Source of the DNA: Zavarzinia compransoris
GTDB taxonomy: Bacteria; Pseudomonadota; Alphaproteobacteria; Zavarziniales; Zavarziniaceae
Assembly: GCF_003173055.1 (NCBI RefSeq)
Contig: NZ_QGLF01000005.1
Coordinates: 434,001-498,000, forward strand
Direction of reading: 5' to 3'
DNA length: 64,000 nt
The translations under genes and the position numbers were made by a program. The notes beneath the pieces were generated by a model, which did no database searches, was not told where the DNA came from, and was given only the letters and a program-made list of their open reading frames with translations. Shown here piece by piece: positions 17,989-26,453 of the stretch. Within the stretch, counting starts at the first letter, position 1. Each line of letters begins with the position of its first letter.

Positions 17989-18008
17989 CGCCGGCGGCGA
18001 CGATCAGC

Positions 18009-18043
18009 AAAAAGCCCGGGACGGCGACGTCCCGGGCTTTTTT
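18009..18043 (+). terminator. intrinsic terminator of the rpoBC operon
   Basis: AGCCCGGGACG (18013-18023) pairs with CGTCCCGGGCT (18028-18038) around GCGA, with A residues before and six T residues after. It lies 20 bases past the rpoC stop. Confidence 0.93.
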
Positions 18044-18061
18044 CTTGGGGCCACGGCGGGC

Positions 18062-18592
18062 TCAGAAACCGAAGAGTTCGTCGAAGAAGTCGGGCTCGCT
18101 CCCGGCACTGTCCGCCGCTGCCGGCGGCGGTTCGGGGGCGGGGGGCGATGCCGTGGGGGGCGCGGAGAAGGGCAGGGCCGGGGCAACGGCCGGGAGAGGG
18201 GCGGCCGCGGGTGCCGGGGTGCGGCCGGCATAGTCGAGCCCGGGCGGCGGGGCCAGGGCCGCGGCGAAGGGGAGGCCGGGCACCGGCGGCAGGCCGGGAA
18301 CCGGCCAATCGGCCTCGACCGCCGTCTGGCGGCAGACGCTGGCCAGATAGACCGCGTTGCAGCGGACGCATTCCGACAGCACATGCGCGACTTCCGGCCC
18401 GAAGGTCAGGGTCACCTGGGCCATGCCGGCGCTGCATTGGGCCTTTTGCTGTGCCGCCAGGACACAGGCATTGGCCGGCGCCGGGGCGGCGAACCGGCAA
18501 TCCTTCATCTCCTCGGCGCCGGCCGGCGCGGCCGACCCGGCCACGGCCAGCAGGAGGGTGGCGATCAGCCCTGCGCGCTGTTGTATCTGCAT
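18062..18592 (-). CDS. exported cysteine-containing protein of unknown function
   Basis: A 176-residue protein I do not recognise. It starts with a signal peptide (GLIATLLLAVAGSAAPAGAEE, cleavage likely after AGA). A compact domain with six cysteines follows (about residues 30-90: DCRF, NACVLAAQQKAQC, LSECVRCNAVYLASVCRQ), likely disulfide-bonded in the periplasm. The long C-terminal half is Pro/Ala-rich and apparently disordered, ending in a short acidic/aromatic motif FFDELFGF. Its start overlaps the stop of the upstream lipoprotein gene by 28 bases, so the two are probably translated together. It converges on the rpoC terminator. Confidence 0.7.
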   Translation of the reverse strand: MQIQQRAGLIATLLLAVAGSAAPAGAEEMKDCRFAAPAPANACVLAAQQKAQCSAGMAQVTLTFGPEVAHVLSECVRCNAVYLASVCRQTAVEADWPVPGLPPVPGLPFAAALAPPPGLDYAGRTPAPAAAPLPAVAPALPFSAPPTASPPAPEPPPAAADSAGSEPDFFDELFGF

Positions 18593-19380
18593 GCCGCCGC
18601 CTTTCCGGGATCGACCGTCTTCAGGGTTTCTTCCATCACCTCGAGGCCCGGCTTGTAGAGGACGCGGTAGCTGAACCCGTCGAGGGACCGGACGCTGCAT
18701 CCCGCCGCCCCGCCGGTGATCCGGGCATGGCCGACGGTCCGGCTGAAGGTCGTATTGGCATAGGCGCCGTCGCGATAGAGGCGCAATTCGCGCCTCTCCT
18801 CGAAGGTCAGGACCAGGACGCCGTCGATCGAATCCTGCCGGGCCAGAAGCTCGATCCGATTGCTGAAGCGCACGTTGGCGGTGATGAAATCCGGGCAGGC
18901 GACCCGCAGCCGGCGGGGCGCCGCCGCGCCGGGGGTAAGGGTGAGGACGCCGCCCACCTGGTCGCCGCAGGCGACGCCCATCATCGCCTGCCCGGTCGGC
19001 AACAGCGAGAAGCCGATGCCGAAGGGCAATTGGGCGCTGCCGGCCGGTGCGGTCTCGGCGCCATGCTCGTCGCGGGCGATCGCCTTGACCGGGGCGGACA
19101 GGGCGAGGGAGCCGGGCCTCAGCGTCAAGGGCGGTGCCCCCCAGGTCATCGCCGCGGGGGCATCATCGACCGCCGGGCCGGCGAGCAGCGGGCTCGGCCC
19201 CGGGTCGAGCAAGGGGCTTCCGGGCGGCGGATTTTCCGGCAGTGCGGGCGGGGCGGGCGCGGCCGTGGTCACCGCCGCCGGCGGCGCGAATTCCGCTTCG
19301 AGGTCGCAGGCCGCGGCAAGGCCGGCAAGCAGCAGGGCGGCCGCCGCGCGATACCGGGACCCGGCCCCACTCGATCTCAT
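18565..19380 (-). CDS. putative lipoprotein of unknown function
   Basis: A 271-residue protein with a lipoprotein signal peptide ending in the lipobox LAAAC (Cys near residue 25). A Pro/Ala/Gly-rich linker (about 30-75) is followed by a beta-rich domain containing paired cysteines (VACGDQVGG, RVACPDF, AAGCSVRSLDG, AAACRYN). The ATG at 19378-19380 gives the best signal peptide. It overlaps the next gene (start 18592) by 28 bases, an arrangement typical of translational coupling. The two may form an envelope pair. No known family is apparent. Confidence 0.7.
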   Translation of the reverse strand: MRSSGAGSRYRAAAALLLAGLAAACDLEAEFAPPAAVTTAAPAPPALPENPPPGSPLLDPGPSPLLAGPAVDDAPAAMTWGAPPLTLRPGSLALSAPVKAIARDEHGAETAPAGSAQLPFGIGFSLLPTGQAMMGVACGDQVGGVLTLTPGAAAPRRLRVACPDFITANVRFSNRIELLARQDSIDGVLVLTFEERRELRLYRDGAYANTTFSRTVGHARITGGAAGCSVRSLDGFSYRVLYKPGLEVMEETLKTVDPGKAAACRYNSAQG

Positions 19381-19467
19381 GACTTGCGGCAATCCCAGCC
19401 CCCGCGTTCATCCGTCGCCGGGGCACAATAGACCGGGAAATCGCCGCCGGTTCAACTGCCGGCAGGA

Positions 19468-19848
19468 TCAGTCGAGCAGGCTCACATGGGCGGAGACGAT
19501 GCGCCAACCCTCCGGCAGTTGCGCCCAGACCTGGGTCTGGCGCCCGCGCCGGCCGGATTTGAGCCGGGTGTATTCGGTCGTGGCGACGCCGGCATCGGGA
19601 CCAAGCGCCAGGATGCGCGTGTTTTCCAGCGTGCGGGCGATATCGGCGACGTCGCGGGCGGCGCGATAGCCGGCGATCGCCTCCGGCCCATAGAGGTTCT
19701 CGGTCGGCCCGTAGCGCAGCACCCGGGGATCGGTCCAGAAGAAGGCGCCCAGCGTGGCCACGTCATTGGCCATCAGGGCGCGCTCGTAGGCGTCGAAGGC
19801 GGCGGTGATGGCGGCGACGGCCTCCGGGTGGTCGATGGCGATGGTCAT
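19468..19848 (-). CDS. hpxZ: AtzH/HpxZ-like protein (DUF3225, NTF2-like fold)
   Basis: A 126-residue member of the DUF3225 family (HpxZ in oxalurate catabolism, AtzH in cyanuric-acid catabolism). The family has an NTF2-like fold; AtzH has been described as acting on dicarboxyurea to give allophanate. Family features are AFDAYERALMANDVATLGAF, FFWTDPRVLRYGPTENLYG and the C-terminal WRIVSAHVSLLD. It is divergent from a biuret-hydrolase-like gene and belongs by content to the AtzG-AtzE cluster at 23.2-24.8 kb. Whether the in vivo substrate is a biuret-type compound or oxalurate cannot be told. Confidence 0.85.
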   Translation of the reverse strand: MTIAIDHPEAVAAITAAFDAYERALMANDVATLGAFFWTDPRVLRYGPTENLYGPEAIAGYRAARDVADIARTLENTRILALGPDAGVATTEYTRLKSGRRGRQTQVWAQLPEGWRIVSAHVSLLD

Positions 19849-19897
19849 GCTCGGGCTCCGGCTCGATGGCGGAAAAAGGGGCGCTGGTGGTCATAAA

Positions 19898-20047
19898 TTG
19901 TATACATGGCGATAAATTAGGCAATCTCGCGCGTGCGGAAAAATCCGCGGGCCCCGCGTGAACGGTAAATTTTATTTATAATCAATTGGTTATGGCGGTT
20001 GCATACGATTCCCCGGGTTTGGTCTGCCTTTTGCATTGCATACAAGG
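19898..20047. promoter_or_regulatory. divergent promoter with three TTGYATAC operator-like sites
   Basis: Between hpxZ and the cysteine hydrolase lie TTGTATACATGG (19898-19909), TTGCATACGATT (19999-20010) and TTGCATACAAGG (20036-20047). The core resembles the TGTATACA-type palindromes bound by GntR/FadR-family regulators. An AT-rich stretch at 19965-19992 may hold the promoters. No GntR gene is in the window, so the regulator is unknown. Confidence 0.5.
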
Positions 20048-20069
20048 CGAAATAACTGCGGGGGCAGGC

Positions 20070-20762
20070 ATGACGACAATCGTCATCGAGGCGGAACCTC
20101 AACCGATCGGCCTGGAGACCGGCCGGACGGCGCTGGTCATCATCGACATGCAGCGCGATTTCCTGGAGCCGGGCGGCTTCGGCGAGACCCTGGGCAATGA
20201 CGTTTCCCTGCTGGCGAAGGCGGTCCCGCCGGCGAAGGTGCTGCTGGCCGCGGCGCGGGCCGCCGGCATGCTGGTGATCCATACCCGCGAGGGCCATCGC
20301 CCCGACCTGTCGGACGCCCCGCCGGCCAAGGTGAACCGCGGCAGCCCGAGCCATCGGATCGGCGCCCCCGGCCCCATGGGCCGGATCCTGATCCGGGGCG
20401 AGCCGGGCCAGGACATCATCCCCGAGCTTTACCCGATCGCGGGCGAGGTGGTGATCGACAAGCCGGGCAAGGGCGCCTTCTTCGCCACCGACCTCGGCCT
20501 CGTGCTGGCCAACCGGGGGATCGACACGCTGCTGGTCTGCGGCGTCACCACGGAAGTCTGCGTCCACACGACGATCCGCGAGGGCAACGACCGGGGCTAT
20601 CGCTGCATCGCGGTCGGCGATGCCTGCGGCTCCTATTTCCCGGAATTCCACGAGGTGGCCCTGCGCATGGTGAAGGCGCAAGGGGGCATTTTCGGCTGGG
20701 TGACCGACTCCGCCAAGGTGGCGGCGGCGCTCGAGCCATCCGTCGCCTCGGCGGCGGAATAG
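20070..20762 (+). CDS. isochorismatase-family cysteine hydrolase, biuret amidohydrolase-like
   Basis: A 230-residue cysteine hydrolase. The triad is visible: Asp in [11 protein letters not shown], Lys in [12 protein letters not shown], and nucleophile Cys in [11 protein letters not shown]. The family's cis-peptide region precedes that Cys. The motif [19 protein letters not shown] is typical of biuret hydrolase and its ureide-cleaving relatives, which release ammonia from amide bonds. I chose the ATG at 20070 ([12 protein letters not shown]), 22 bases after the third operator-like site; the upstream in-frame region covers the promoter. The permease starts 16 bases after the stop. Other close relatives cleave ureidoacrylate or N-carbamoyl compounds, so the substrate is inferred. 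Confidence 0.85.
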   Translation: MTTIVIEAEPQPIGLETGRTALVIIDMQRDFLEPGGFGETLGNDVSLLAKAVPPAKVLLAAARAAGMLVIHTREGHRPDLSDAPPAKVNRGSPSHRIGAPGPMGRILIRGEPGQDIIPELYPIAGEVVIDKPGKGAFFATDLGLVLANRGIDTLLVCGVTTEVCVHTTIREGNDRGYRCIAVGDACGSYFPEFHEVALRMVKAQGGIFGWVTDSAKVAAALEPSVASAAE

Positions 20763-20778
20763 GGCAGGGGGTAGGGAG

Positions 20779-22356
20779 ATGACGGCGCTTACCAAGCCTA
20801 AGATATGGACCCCGGGCGACTACAACGCCTTCTTCGGGTTCGGGACCAATATCCTCGTCAACATGCTGGTGCTGACCGGCCTGTTGCGCTTCGTGCTGAA
20901 GATGCCGGACGACATCGTCTTCGGCCGCATCCTGCCCGCCATGGGCCTGATGATGTGCCTGTCGACCGGCTATTACGCCTGGCTGGCCTACAAGCTGGCG
21001 CAGAAGACGGGGCGGACCGATGTCTGCGCCCTGCCGTCGGGCATTTCGGTGCCCCATATGTTCGTCGTCACCTTCGTCATCATGCTGCCGATCAGCATTT
21101 CGACCGGCGATCCGATCAAGGGCTGGGAAGCGGGCCTGACCTGGGTCTTCGTCCAGAGTTTCGTGCTCATGGTCGGCGGCTTCGTCGCGCCCTATATCCG
21201 CAAGATCACGCCCCGGGCGGCGCTGCTGGGCACCCTGGCCGGCGTTTCGGTCACCTTCATCTCGATGAAGCCGGCGCTCGAGATGTTCATGAATCCGGTG
21301 ATCGGCCTTGCCTGTTTCTCGGTCATCCTGATGGCCTGGTTCGGCGGGCTGAAATACCCGCGCGGCATTCCCGCCGGCCTGATCGCCATCGCCGTCGGCA
21401 TGCTGATCGCCTGGGGCTCCAATCTTTTCGGCTTCAACTTCGGCGGATTGTCGGGCGAGGGCGTGGTCGGCGCGCTGTCCAGCTTCGGCTTCTCGATCCC
21501 GATCCCGGCCTTCGATCACGTCTTCAGCGGCTTCGATTTCCTCGGCATCATCCTGGTCACCGCCATTCCCTTCGGCATCTATGACCTGGTCGAGGCCATG
21601 GACAATGTGGAATCGGCGGAAGTGGCGGGCGACGCCTATCCGACCACCCGCGTGCTGACGGCGGACGGCGTGGTCAGCCTGATCGGCTGCCTGATGGGCA
21701 ATCCCTTCATCAATGCGGTCTATATCGGCCATCCGGGCTGGAAGGCCATGGGCGGGCGCATCGGCTATTCGGCCGCGGTCGGCCTGATGGTGATCGTGCT
21801 GTCGTGGTTCGGCATCATCGCCCTGCTGCTGGCCCTGGTGCCGGTGGTCGCGATCTCGCCCATCCTCCTTTATATCGGCATGCTGATCGGCTCCCAGGCG
21901 TTCCAGGAAACGCCGCGCAGCCATGCCCCGGCCATCGTCCTCGCCCTCACCCCCCATCTCGCCGACTGGGCCAAGGTGCAGATCGACGGCGCGCTGGCCG
22001 CGGCCGGGACCTCGGCGGCGGCGGTGGGCGACAAGCTCGGCATGAACGGCGTGCTCTATCACGGGCTCGAAGTGCTGGGCGGCGGCGCCATCCTGGGCGG
22101 GCTGATGCTGGGCGCGATCGCGGTCTTCATCATCGAGCGCCAGTTCATGAAGGCGAGCTTCTTCGCTATCGCGGCGGCGGCGCTGTCCTTCTTCGGCTTC
22201 ATGCACAGCCACCATATCGGCATCGGCCAAAGCTCGACGATCGTCGTCGGCTATCTCCTGGTCGCGGCGGCGCTGGCCCTCTCGGCCCGCCGGGTGGTAC
22301 CCTCGGCCAGCGAGGTCGGCGGCGGTCACCACGCGGTGCCCGAACCCGCCGAGTAA
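20779..22356 (+). CDS. NCS2-like permease, probably for a ureide or related nitrogen compound
   Basis: A 525-residue polytopic inner-membrane transporter with many hydrophobic segments along its whole length. It resembles the xanthine/uracil (NCS2) superfamily in its two-repeat layout, for example CALPSGISVPHMFVVTF early and PFGIYDLVEAMDNVESAEVA in the middle. It is cotranscribed with the upstream hydrolase (16-base gap), so it probably imports the hydrolase substrate. A stem-loop with a short T tract follows at 22375-22413. Substrate identity is inferred from context only. Confidence 0.8.
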   Translation: MTALTKPKIWTPGDYNAFFGFGTNILVNMLVLTGLLRFVLKMPDDIVFGRILPAMGLMMCLSTGYYAWLAYKLAQKTGRTDVCALPSGISVPHMFVVTFVIMLPISISTGDPIKGWEAGLTWVFVQSFVLMVGGFVAPYIRKITPRAALLGTLAGVSVTFISMKPALEMFMNPVIGLACFSVILMAWFGGLKYPRGIPAGLIAIAVGMLIAWGSNLFGFNFGGLSGEGVVGALSSFGFSIPIPAFDHVFSGFDFLGIILVTAIPFGIYDLVEAMDNVESAEVAGDAYPTTRVLTADGVVSLIGCLMGNPFINAVYIGHPGWKAMGGRIGYSAAVGLMVIVLSWFGIIALLLALVPVVAISPILLYIGMLIGSQAFQETPRSHAPAIVLALTPHLADWAKVQIDGALAAAGTSAAAVGDKLGMNGVLYHGLEVLGGGAILGGLMLGAIAVFIIERQFMKASFFAIAAAALSFFGFMHSHHIGIGQSSTIVVGYLLVAAALALSARRVVPSASEVGGGHHAVPEPAE

Positions 22357-22374
22357 CAGGGCCTGACGATTATC

Positions 22375-22413
22375 GTGCCGGCCGGAGCAGCTTCGGCCGG
22401 CACGTTGCGTTTT
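22375..22413 (+). terminator. stem-loop terminator after the permease
   Basis: GTGCCGGCCG (22375-22384) pairs perfectly with CGGCCGGCAC (22394-22403), followed by GTTGCGTTTT. The T tract is short, so termination may be partial. DNA of atypical composition begins right after it. Confidence 0.65.
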
Positions 22414-22544
22414 GCCGCTGCTGGCACTTATGTGGGAGGTGCTGTTGGTTCCGGGGGGGGGCGAGGGAAGAAATGGCAGGACGGAAAATCTTGGAACCGG
22501 AGATGCCAACCTCAGGGTATTTGGCCCGATAGAGGAATCAGAAA

Positions 22545-22931
22545 ATGACGAATGCAATTCCTGTAAATAAATTTTTCTCTGAATATTTTTCAGAAGTAAT
22601 TTCGTGTTGGCCGGAAAATATTTCCTTGAATCTTGAATCTTTTGGCGATAGTAGCCGTTATTCAGTTCATAACTTGTGGGAAATTTCAGAAGAAGTGGCG
22701 GATAAATTCATTGGGCATTCCGATGAAATCGTTTTTGTAAATATAAATCATATTATATTTATTATAGTTCATAAGATGGCGAAATACTGTAAATATATAG
22801 ATATGAAACAATTAAGAGTTGATTCTATTTATCAGAAATTCATCGAGAAAATTTCGGAGTTAAAGGTGGGGGGCGGGACGGGGTGGACGGAAGAGGACCT
22901 GAGAATTGCGTATAATCTTTTTGATCATTAA
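22545..22931 (+). CDS. AT-rich orphan protein, possibly an immunity protein
   Basis: A 128-residue acidic protein I do not recognise. Base composition and codon use are strikingly AT-rich (AAA, ATA, TTT, AAT codons), quite unlike every neighbour, so it was probably acquired by transfer. It has no signal peptide or membrane span. The small size, acidic nature, island setting and lack of relatives nearby resemble immunity proteins of polymorphic toxins. The ATG at 22545 overlaps the TGA of an open frame that runs from the permease stop (22357-22548), the ATGA overlap common in toxin-immunity pairs. That function is a guess. Confidence 0.6.
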   Translation: MTNAIPVNKFFSEYFSEVISCWPENISLNLESFGDSSRYSVHNLWEISEEVADKFIGHSDEIVFVNINHIIFIIVHKMAKYCKYIDMKQLRVDSIYQKFIEKISELKVGGGTGWTEEDLRIAYNLFDH

Positions 22932-23236
22932 GGGCGGAATACCGCGGTGACAGTACACTATTAGAGGGGTTGGGAAAAATTAATATCAACGCATGGTGCG
23001 GCTTCTCGGGGTCATCATTGCCGGTTTGCCCGAGGCGGTTTCGCCCGGTTGCCCACGCCAGGACATGGTAGCCATTCCGGCATCGCTCGTGCTGTGGTGG
23101 GGGCCGACGTTTCCGGTGAATGACTGTCTATGTGGTTTCAGGCATTGACGGGGCCGATGCTCAACATCGTTCGGTTTGACCGTGAAGCAGAACGGTCGTC
23201 GCGGTCGAGCAAGGTCGAAAAAGGTGAGGAGCAGGT
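22932..23236. other. gap between the AT-rich orphan and atzG, no clear gene
   Basis: This 305-base stretch is intermediate in composition. Its first 60 bases are AT-rich and belong to the foreign island; the rest is GC-rich. The only open frame (22992 to about 23147, some 50 codons) looks random. It ends with a usable GGTGAGGAG ribosome-binding site before atzG, and any atzGE promoter must lie here or further upstream. Confidence 0.4.
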
Positions 23237-23431
23237 ATGGCGGCGTTCGATCCTGATGCGTATATCGATGTCCAGGCCCCGGTTCTCGGCCTGACGATCA
23301 CGGCGGAACAACGGCCCGGGGTGGCCACCTTCCTCCGCCTTGCCGCCGACATGGCTGCCCTGCTGGAGGCGGCCCCCCTCGAGGACGACAGCCTGGATCT
23401 CGACGGCGTCTTCGTGCCGGTGGCGCCGTGA
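23237..23431 (+). CDS. AtzG-like small subunit (DUF4089)
   Basis: A 64-residue protein of the AtzG/DUF4089 type. Family members resemble GatC and act as a small partner that stabilises the AtzE-type amidase. Visible features are AYIDVQAPVLGLTITAEQRP, then a helix with FLRLAADMAALLEAAPL, then a C-terminal VFVPVAP. The ATG at 23237 has a GGTGAGGAG ribosome-binding site. Its stop overlaps the GTG start of the amidohydrolase (GTGA), which fits a fixed subunit ratio. Confidence 0.82.
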   Translation: MAAFDPDAYIDVQAPVLGLTITAEQRPGVATFLRLAADMAALLEAAPLEDDSLDLDGVFVPVAP

Positions 23432-24828
23432 CGGTCGATGTCTTCGCTTCGGCCGCGTCCCTGGCCGCCGATGTCCGCTCCGGCCGCATTTCCGCGACGG
23501 CCGTCGCCAGCGCCTTCCTCGACCGTATCGCGGCGGTCAATCCGGTGCTCAACGCCTATACCGATGTGACGGCGGCGCGGGCGCTGGCCGCGGCCCGGGC
23601 GATCGACGACCGCCGCAGCCGGGGCGAGGCCCTGGGCCCGCTGGCCGGTGTGCCCTTCGCGGCCAAGAATCTGTTCGATCTCATGGGCCTGCCGACCCGG
23701 GCGGGCAGCCTGATCAACCGCGAGCGGGCGCCGGCAAGCCGCGACGCGGTGCTGGTCGAGCGCCTGCTGGCGGCGGATGCGGTGCCCCTGGGCGCCCTGA
23801 ACATGGGCGAATATGCCTATGATTTCACGGGCGAGAATGCCCATGACGGCGCCTGCCGCAACCCGCACGACCCGGATCATATGGCCGGCGGCTCGTCGTC
23901 CGGCTGCGGCGCCGCCACCGGGGGCGGGATGGCGCCGATCTCGCTCGGTTCCGACACCAATGGCTCGATCCGGGTGCCGAGTTCGCTGTGCGGCACCTTC
24001 GGCCTGAAGCCGACCTACGGCCGCCTGCCGCGCAGCCGCAGCTTTCCCTTCTGCGACAGTCTCGACCACCTGGGCCCCTTCGCCCGGACGGCGACGGATC
24101 TTGCGCTCGCCTATGACCTGCTCCAGGGCTTCGATGCCGGCGACCATGCCTGCGCCGACCGCCCGGCCGAACCGGTGCTGCCCGGGCTCGACCGCGGCAT
24201 CGGGGGGCTGCGCATCGCCGTGCTCGGCGGGCATTTCGACACCGCGGGGCTGCCGGCGGCCGGCCGCGCGGTCGAGACCGTGGCCCGGGCGCTCGGCGCC
24301 GGCCGGACGGTGGACCTGCCCGGGGCGGCCGAGGGCCGGGCCGCCGCCTTCATCATCACCAATACGGAAAGCGCCGCCTTCCATCTCGACCGGCTGCGCC
24401 GGCGGGCGGACGATTTCGACCCCGAGACCCGGGACCGCTTCCTGGCCGGCGCCATGCTGCCGGCGGCCTGGGCGGTCCGGGCGCATCAGGTCCGGCGCTG
24501 GTATGCCGGGCAGGCGGCGGCCCTGTTCCGGGATTTCGACCTGCTGATCGCCCCGGCGACACCCATGTGCGCGCCCAAGGTCGGGCAGAAGACCATGGAA
24601 TTGCGCGGCCGCACGGTGCCGGTGCGGCCGATGTTCGGCCTGTTCACCCAGCCGGTTTCGGCGATCGGCCTGCCGGTCTGCGCCGTGCCGGTGGCGGGCG
24701 CCGGCGACGGCGTGCTGCCCATCGGCGTCCAGCTGATCGCCGCACCCTGGCGCGAGGATGTGGCGCTGCGCGCCGCCGCCTGGCTGGAGGCCGGGGGCGT
24801 GGCGCAGGCGACGGTGCCGGCGCTATAA
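23428..24828 (+). CDS. AtzE family amidohydrolase (amidase signature)
   Basis: A 466-residue amidase-signature enzyme of the AtzE type, which in s-triazine catabolism removes ammonia from 1-carboxybiuret. The Ser-cisSer-Lys triad is visible: Lys in PFAAKNLFD, Ser in MAGGSSSGCGAATGGG, and Ser in GSDTNGSIRVPSS. The GTG start at 23428 overlaps the stop of the AtzG-like gene by four bases. Presence of AtzG- and AtzH/HpxZ-type genes in the same cluster supports the AtzE assignment over GatA. No cyanuric acid hydrolase or allophanate hydrolase is in the window. The HpxY-like oxalurate branch is an alternative. Confidence 0.88.
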   Translation: MTVDVFASAASLAADVRSGRISATAVASAFLDRIAAVNPVLNAYTDVTAARALAAARAIDDRRSRGEALGPLAGVPFAAKNLFDLMGLPTRAGSLINRERAPASRDAVLVERLLAADAVPLGALNMGEYAYDFTGENAHDGACRNPHDPDHMAGGSSSGCGAATGGGMAPISLGSDTNGSIRVPSSLCGTFGLKPTYGRLPRSRSFPFCDSLDHLGPFARTATDLALAYDLLQGFDAGDHACADRPAEPVLPGLDRGIGGLRIAVLGGHFDTAGLPAAGRAVETVARALGAGRTVDLPGAAEGRAAAFIITNTESAAFHLDRLRRRADDFDPETRDRFLAGAMLPAAWAVRAHQVRRWYAGQAAALFRDFDLLIAPATPMCAPKVGQKTMELRGRTVPVRPMFGLFTQPVSAIGLPVCAVPVAGAGDGVLPIGVQLIAAPWREDVALRAAAWLEAGGVAQATVPAL

Positions 24829-24854
24829 AGGGGGCCTGGACCGGGGAGGTGCGC

Positions 24855-25280
24855 GTGTCGACATCATGGCTGTTCTGGGCGCTGCTGTCGGCGGGCTTTG
24901 CCGCCCTGACGGCGGTGCTCGCCAAGCTCGGCGTCGGCGCGGTGAACCCCGACCTCGCCACCTTCATCCGTACCCTGGTGGTGGTGGCGATGGCGGGGCT
25001 GATCGTCGCCGCCACCGGCGCTTGGCAAGTCTCGGCGGTCAGCGGGCGGGGCTGGCTTTTCCTCGTCCTCTCCGGCCTTGCGACCGGGGCGTCATGGCTG
25101 TGCTATTTCCGGGCCCTGAAGCTGGGCGAGGCGGCCCGGGTGGCCCCGATCGACAAGCTCAGCGTCGTTTTCGTCGCGGTCTTCGCCGCCCTGTTCCTGG
25201 GCGAGAAACTGTCGGCGGTCAATTGGGGCGGGGTGGCGCTGATCGCCCTCGGCGCCCTTCTGGTGGCGCGGCAAGGCTAG
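24855..25280 (+). CDS. single-EamA-domain membrane transporter
   Basis: A 141-residue membrane protein made of one EamA repeat with about five hydrophobic helices. Signatures are FALLTAVLAKLG-like spacing near the start and the C-terminal PIDKLSVVFVAVFAALFLGEKLS. Small one-domain EamA proteins usually work as dimers. The start is GTG at 24855 with GGGGAGG at 24843-24849. It follows atzE by 26 bases on the same strand, so it may export or import a compound of the same pathway. The substrate is unknown. Confidence 0.8.
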   Translation: MSTSWLFWALLSAGFAALTAVLAKLGVGAVNPDLATFIRTLVVVAMAGLIVAATGAWQVSAVSGRGWLFLVLSGLATGASWLCYFRALKLGEAARVAPIDKLSVVFVAVFAALFLGEKLSAVNWGGVALIALGALLVARQG

Positions 25281-25587
25281 GCGGCGGCCCTGCGGCCGGC
25301 GCATGAGGAATGCCCAATCCGGGCTTGGGATTCCCCTTGACGACTCGTAAGCCCGCCCATATGTTCGCGCCTCCACTTGGAGGGCTGTGTCCGGACTGAG
25401 GTTCGGCAGCACGCCGCCGGGGACGAGTAAACCGGAACATCGGTCCAGGGCATGAGGTCATGGACCACGAGATTTGGTCGGCGGCGGTGCCGAAGGCACT
25501 GCAGGTCGGCTTTGTTGCGTAAGTCCGCTCTTTGACATTCTGGCGGGGCTTGCGTGACTTGAGCGAAGGAAGAGAAGGCAGGGACTG
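25281..25587 (+). other. gap upstream of rpsL
   Basis: A 307-base region with no gene. It holds the str promoter (next entry) and a leader of about 215 bases before rpsL. A second TTGACA at 25532-25537 has no convincing -10 partner. Confidence 0.5.
25337..25365 (+). promoter_or_regulatory. sigma70-type promoter of the str operon
   Basis: TTGACG (25337-25342) and TATGTT (25360-25365) are separated by 17 bases. It is the best promoter in the rpsL upstream region and probably drives rpsL-rpsG-fusA-tuf and perhaps the S10 genes beyond. Confidence 0.65.
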
Positions 25588-26441
<854 letters not shown>

Positions 26442-26453
26442 CGGGAGCGTATC

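Noticed and set aside
19849-20069. A guanidine-type riboswitch before the ureide genes
   Set aside because: I looked for ACGR-type or other conserved guanidine aptamer elements in this leader and found none; the region instead shows protein-operator-like repeats.
20545-22557. A 670-codon minus-strand open frame across the permease
   Set aside because: Opposite strand of a clear membrane transporter; composition (Asp/His/Arg-rich) is typical of antisense frames.
22992-23147. A short plus-strand open frame of about 50 codons before atzG
   Set aside because: No ribosome-binding site, random-looking residues (many Cys, Trp, Pro), and it lies in an intergenic stretch.
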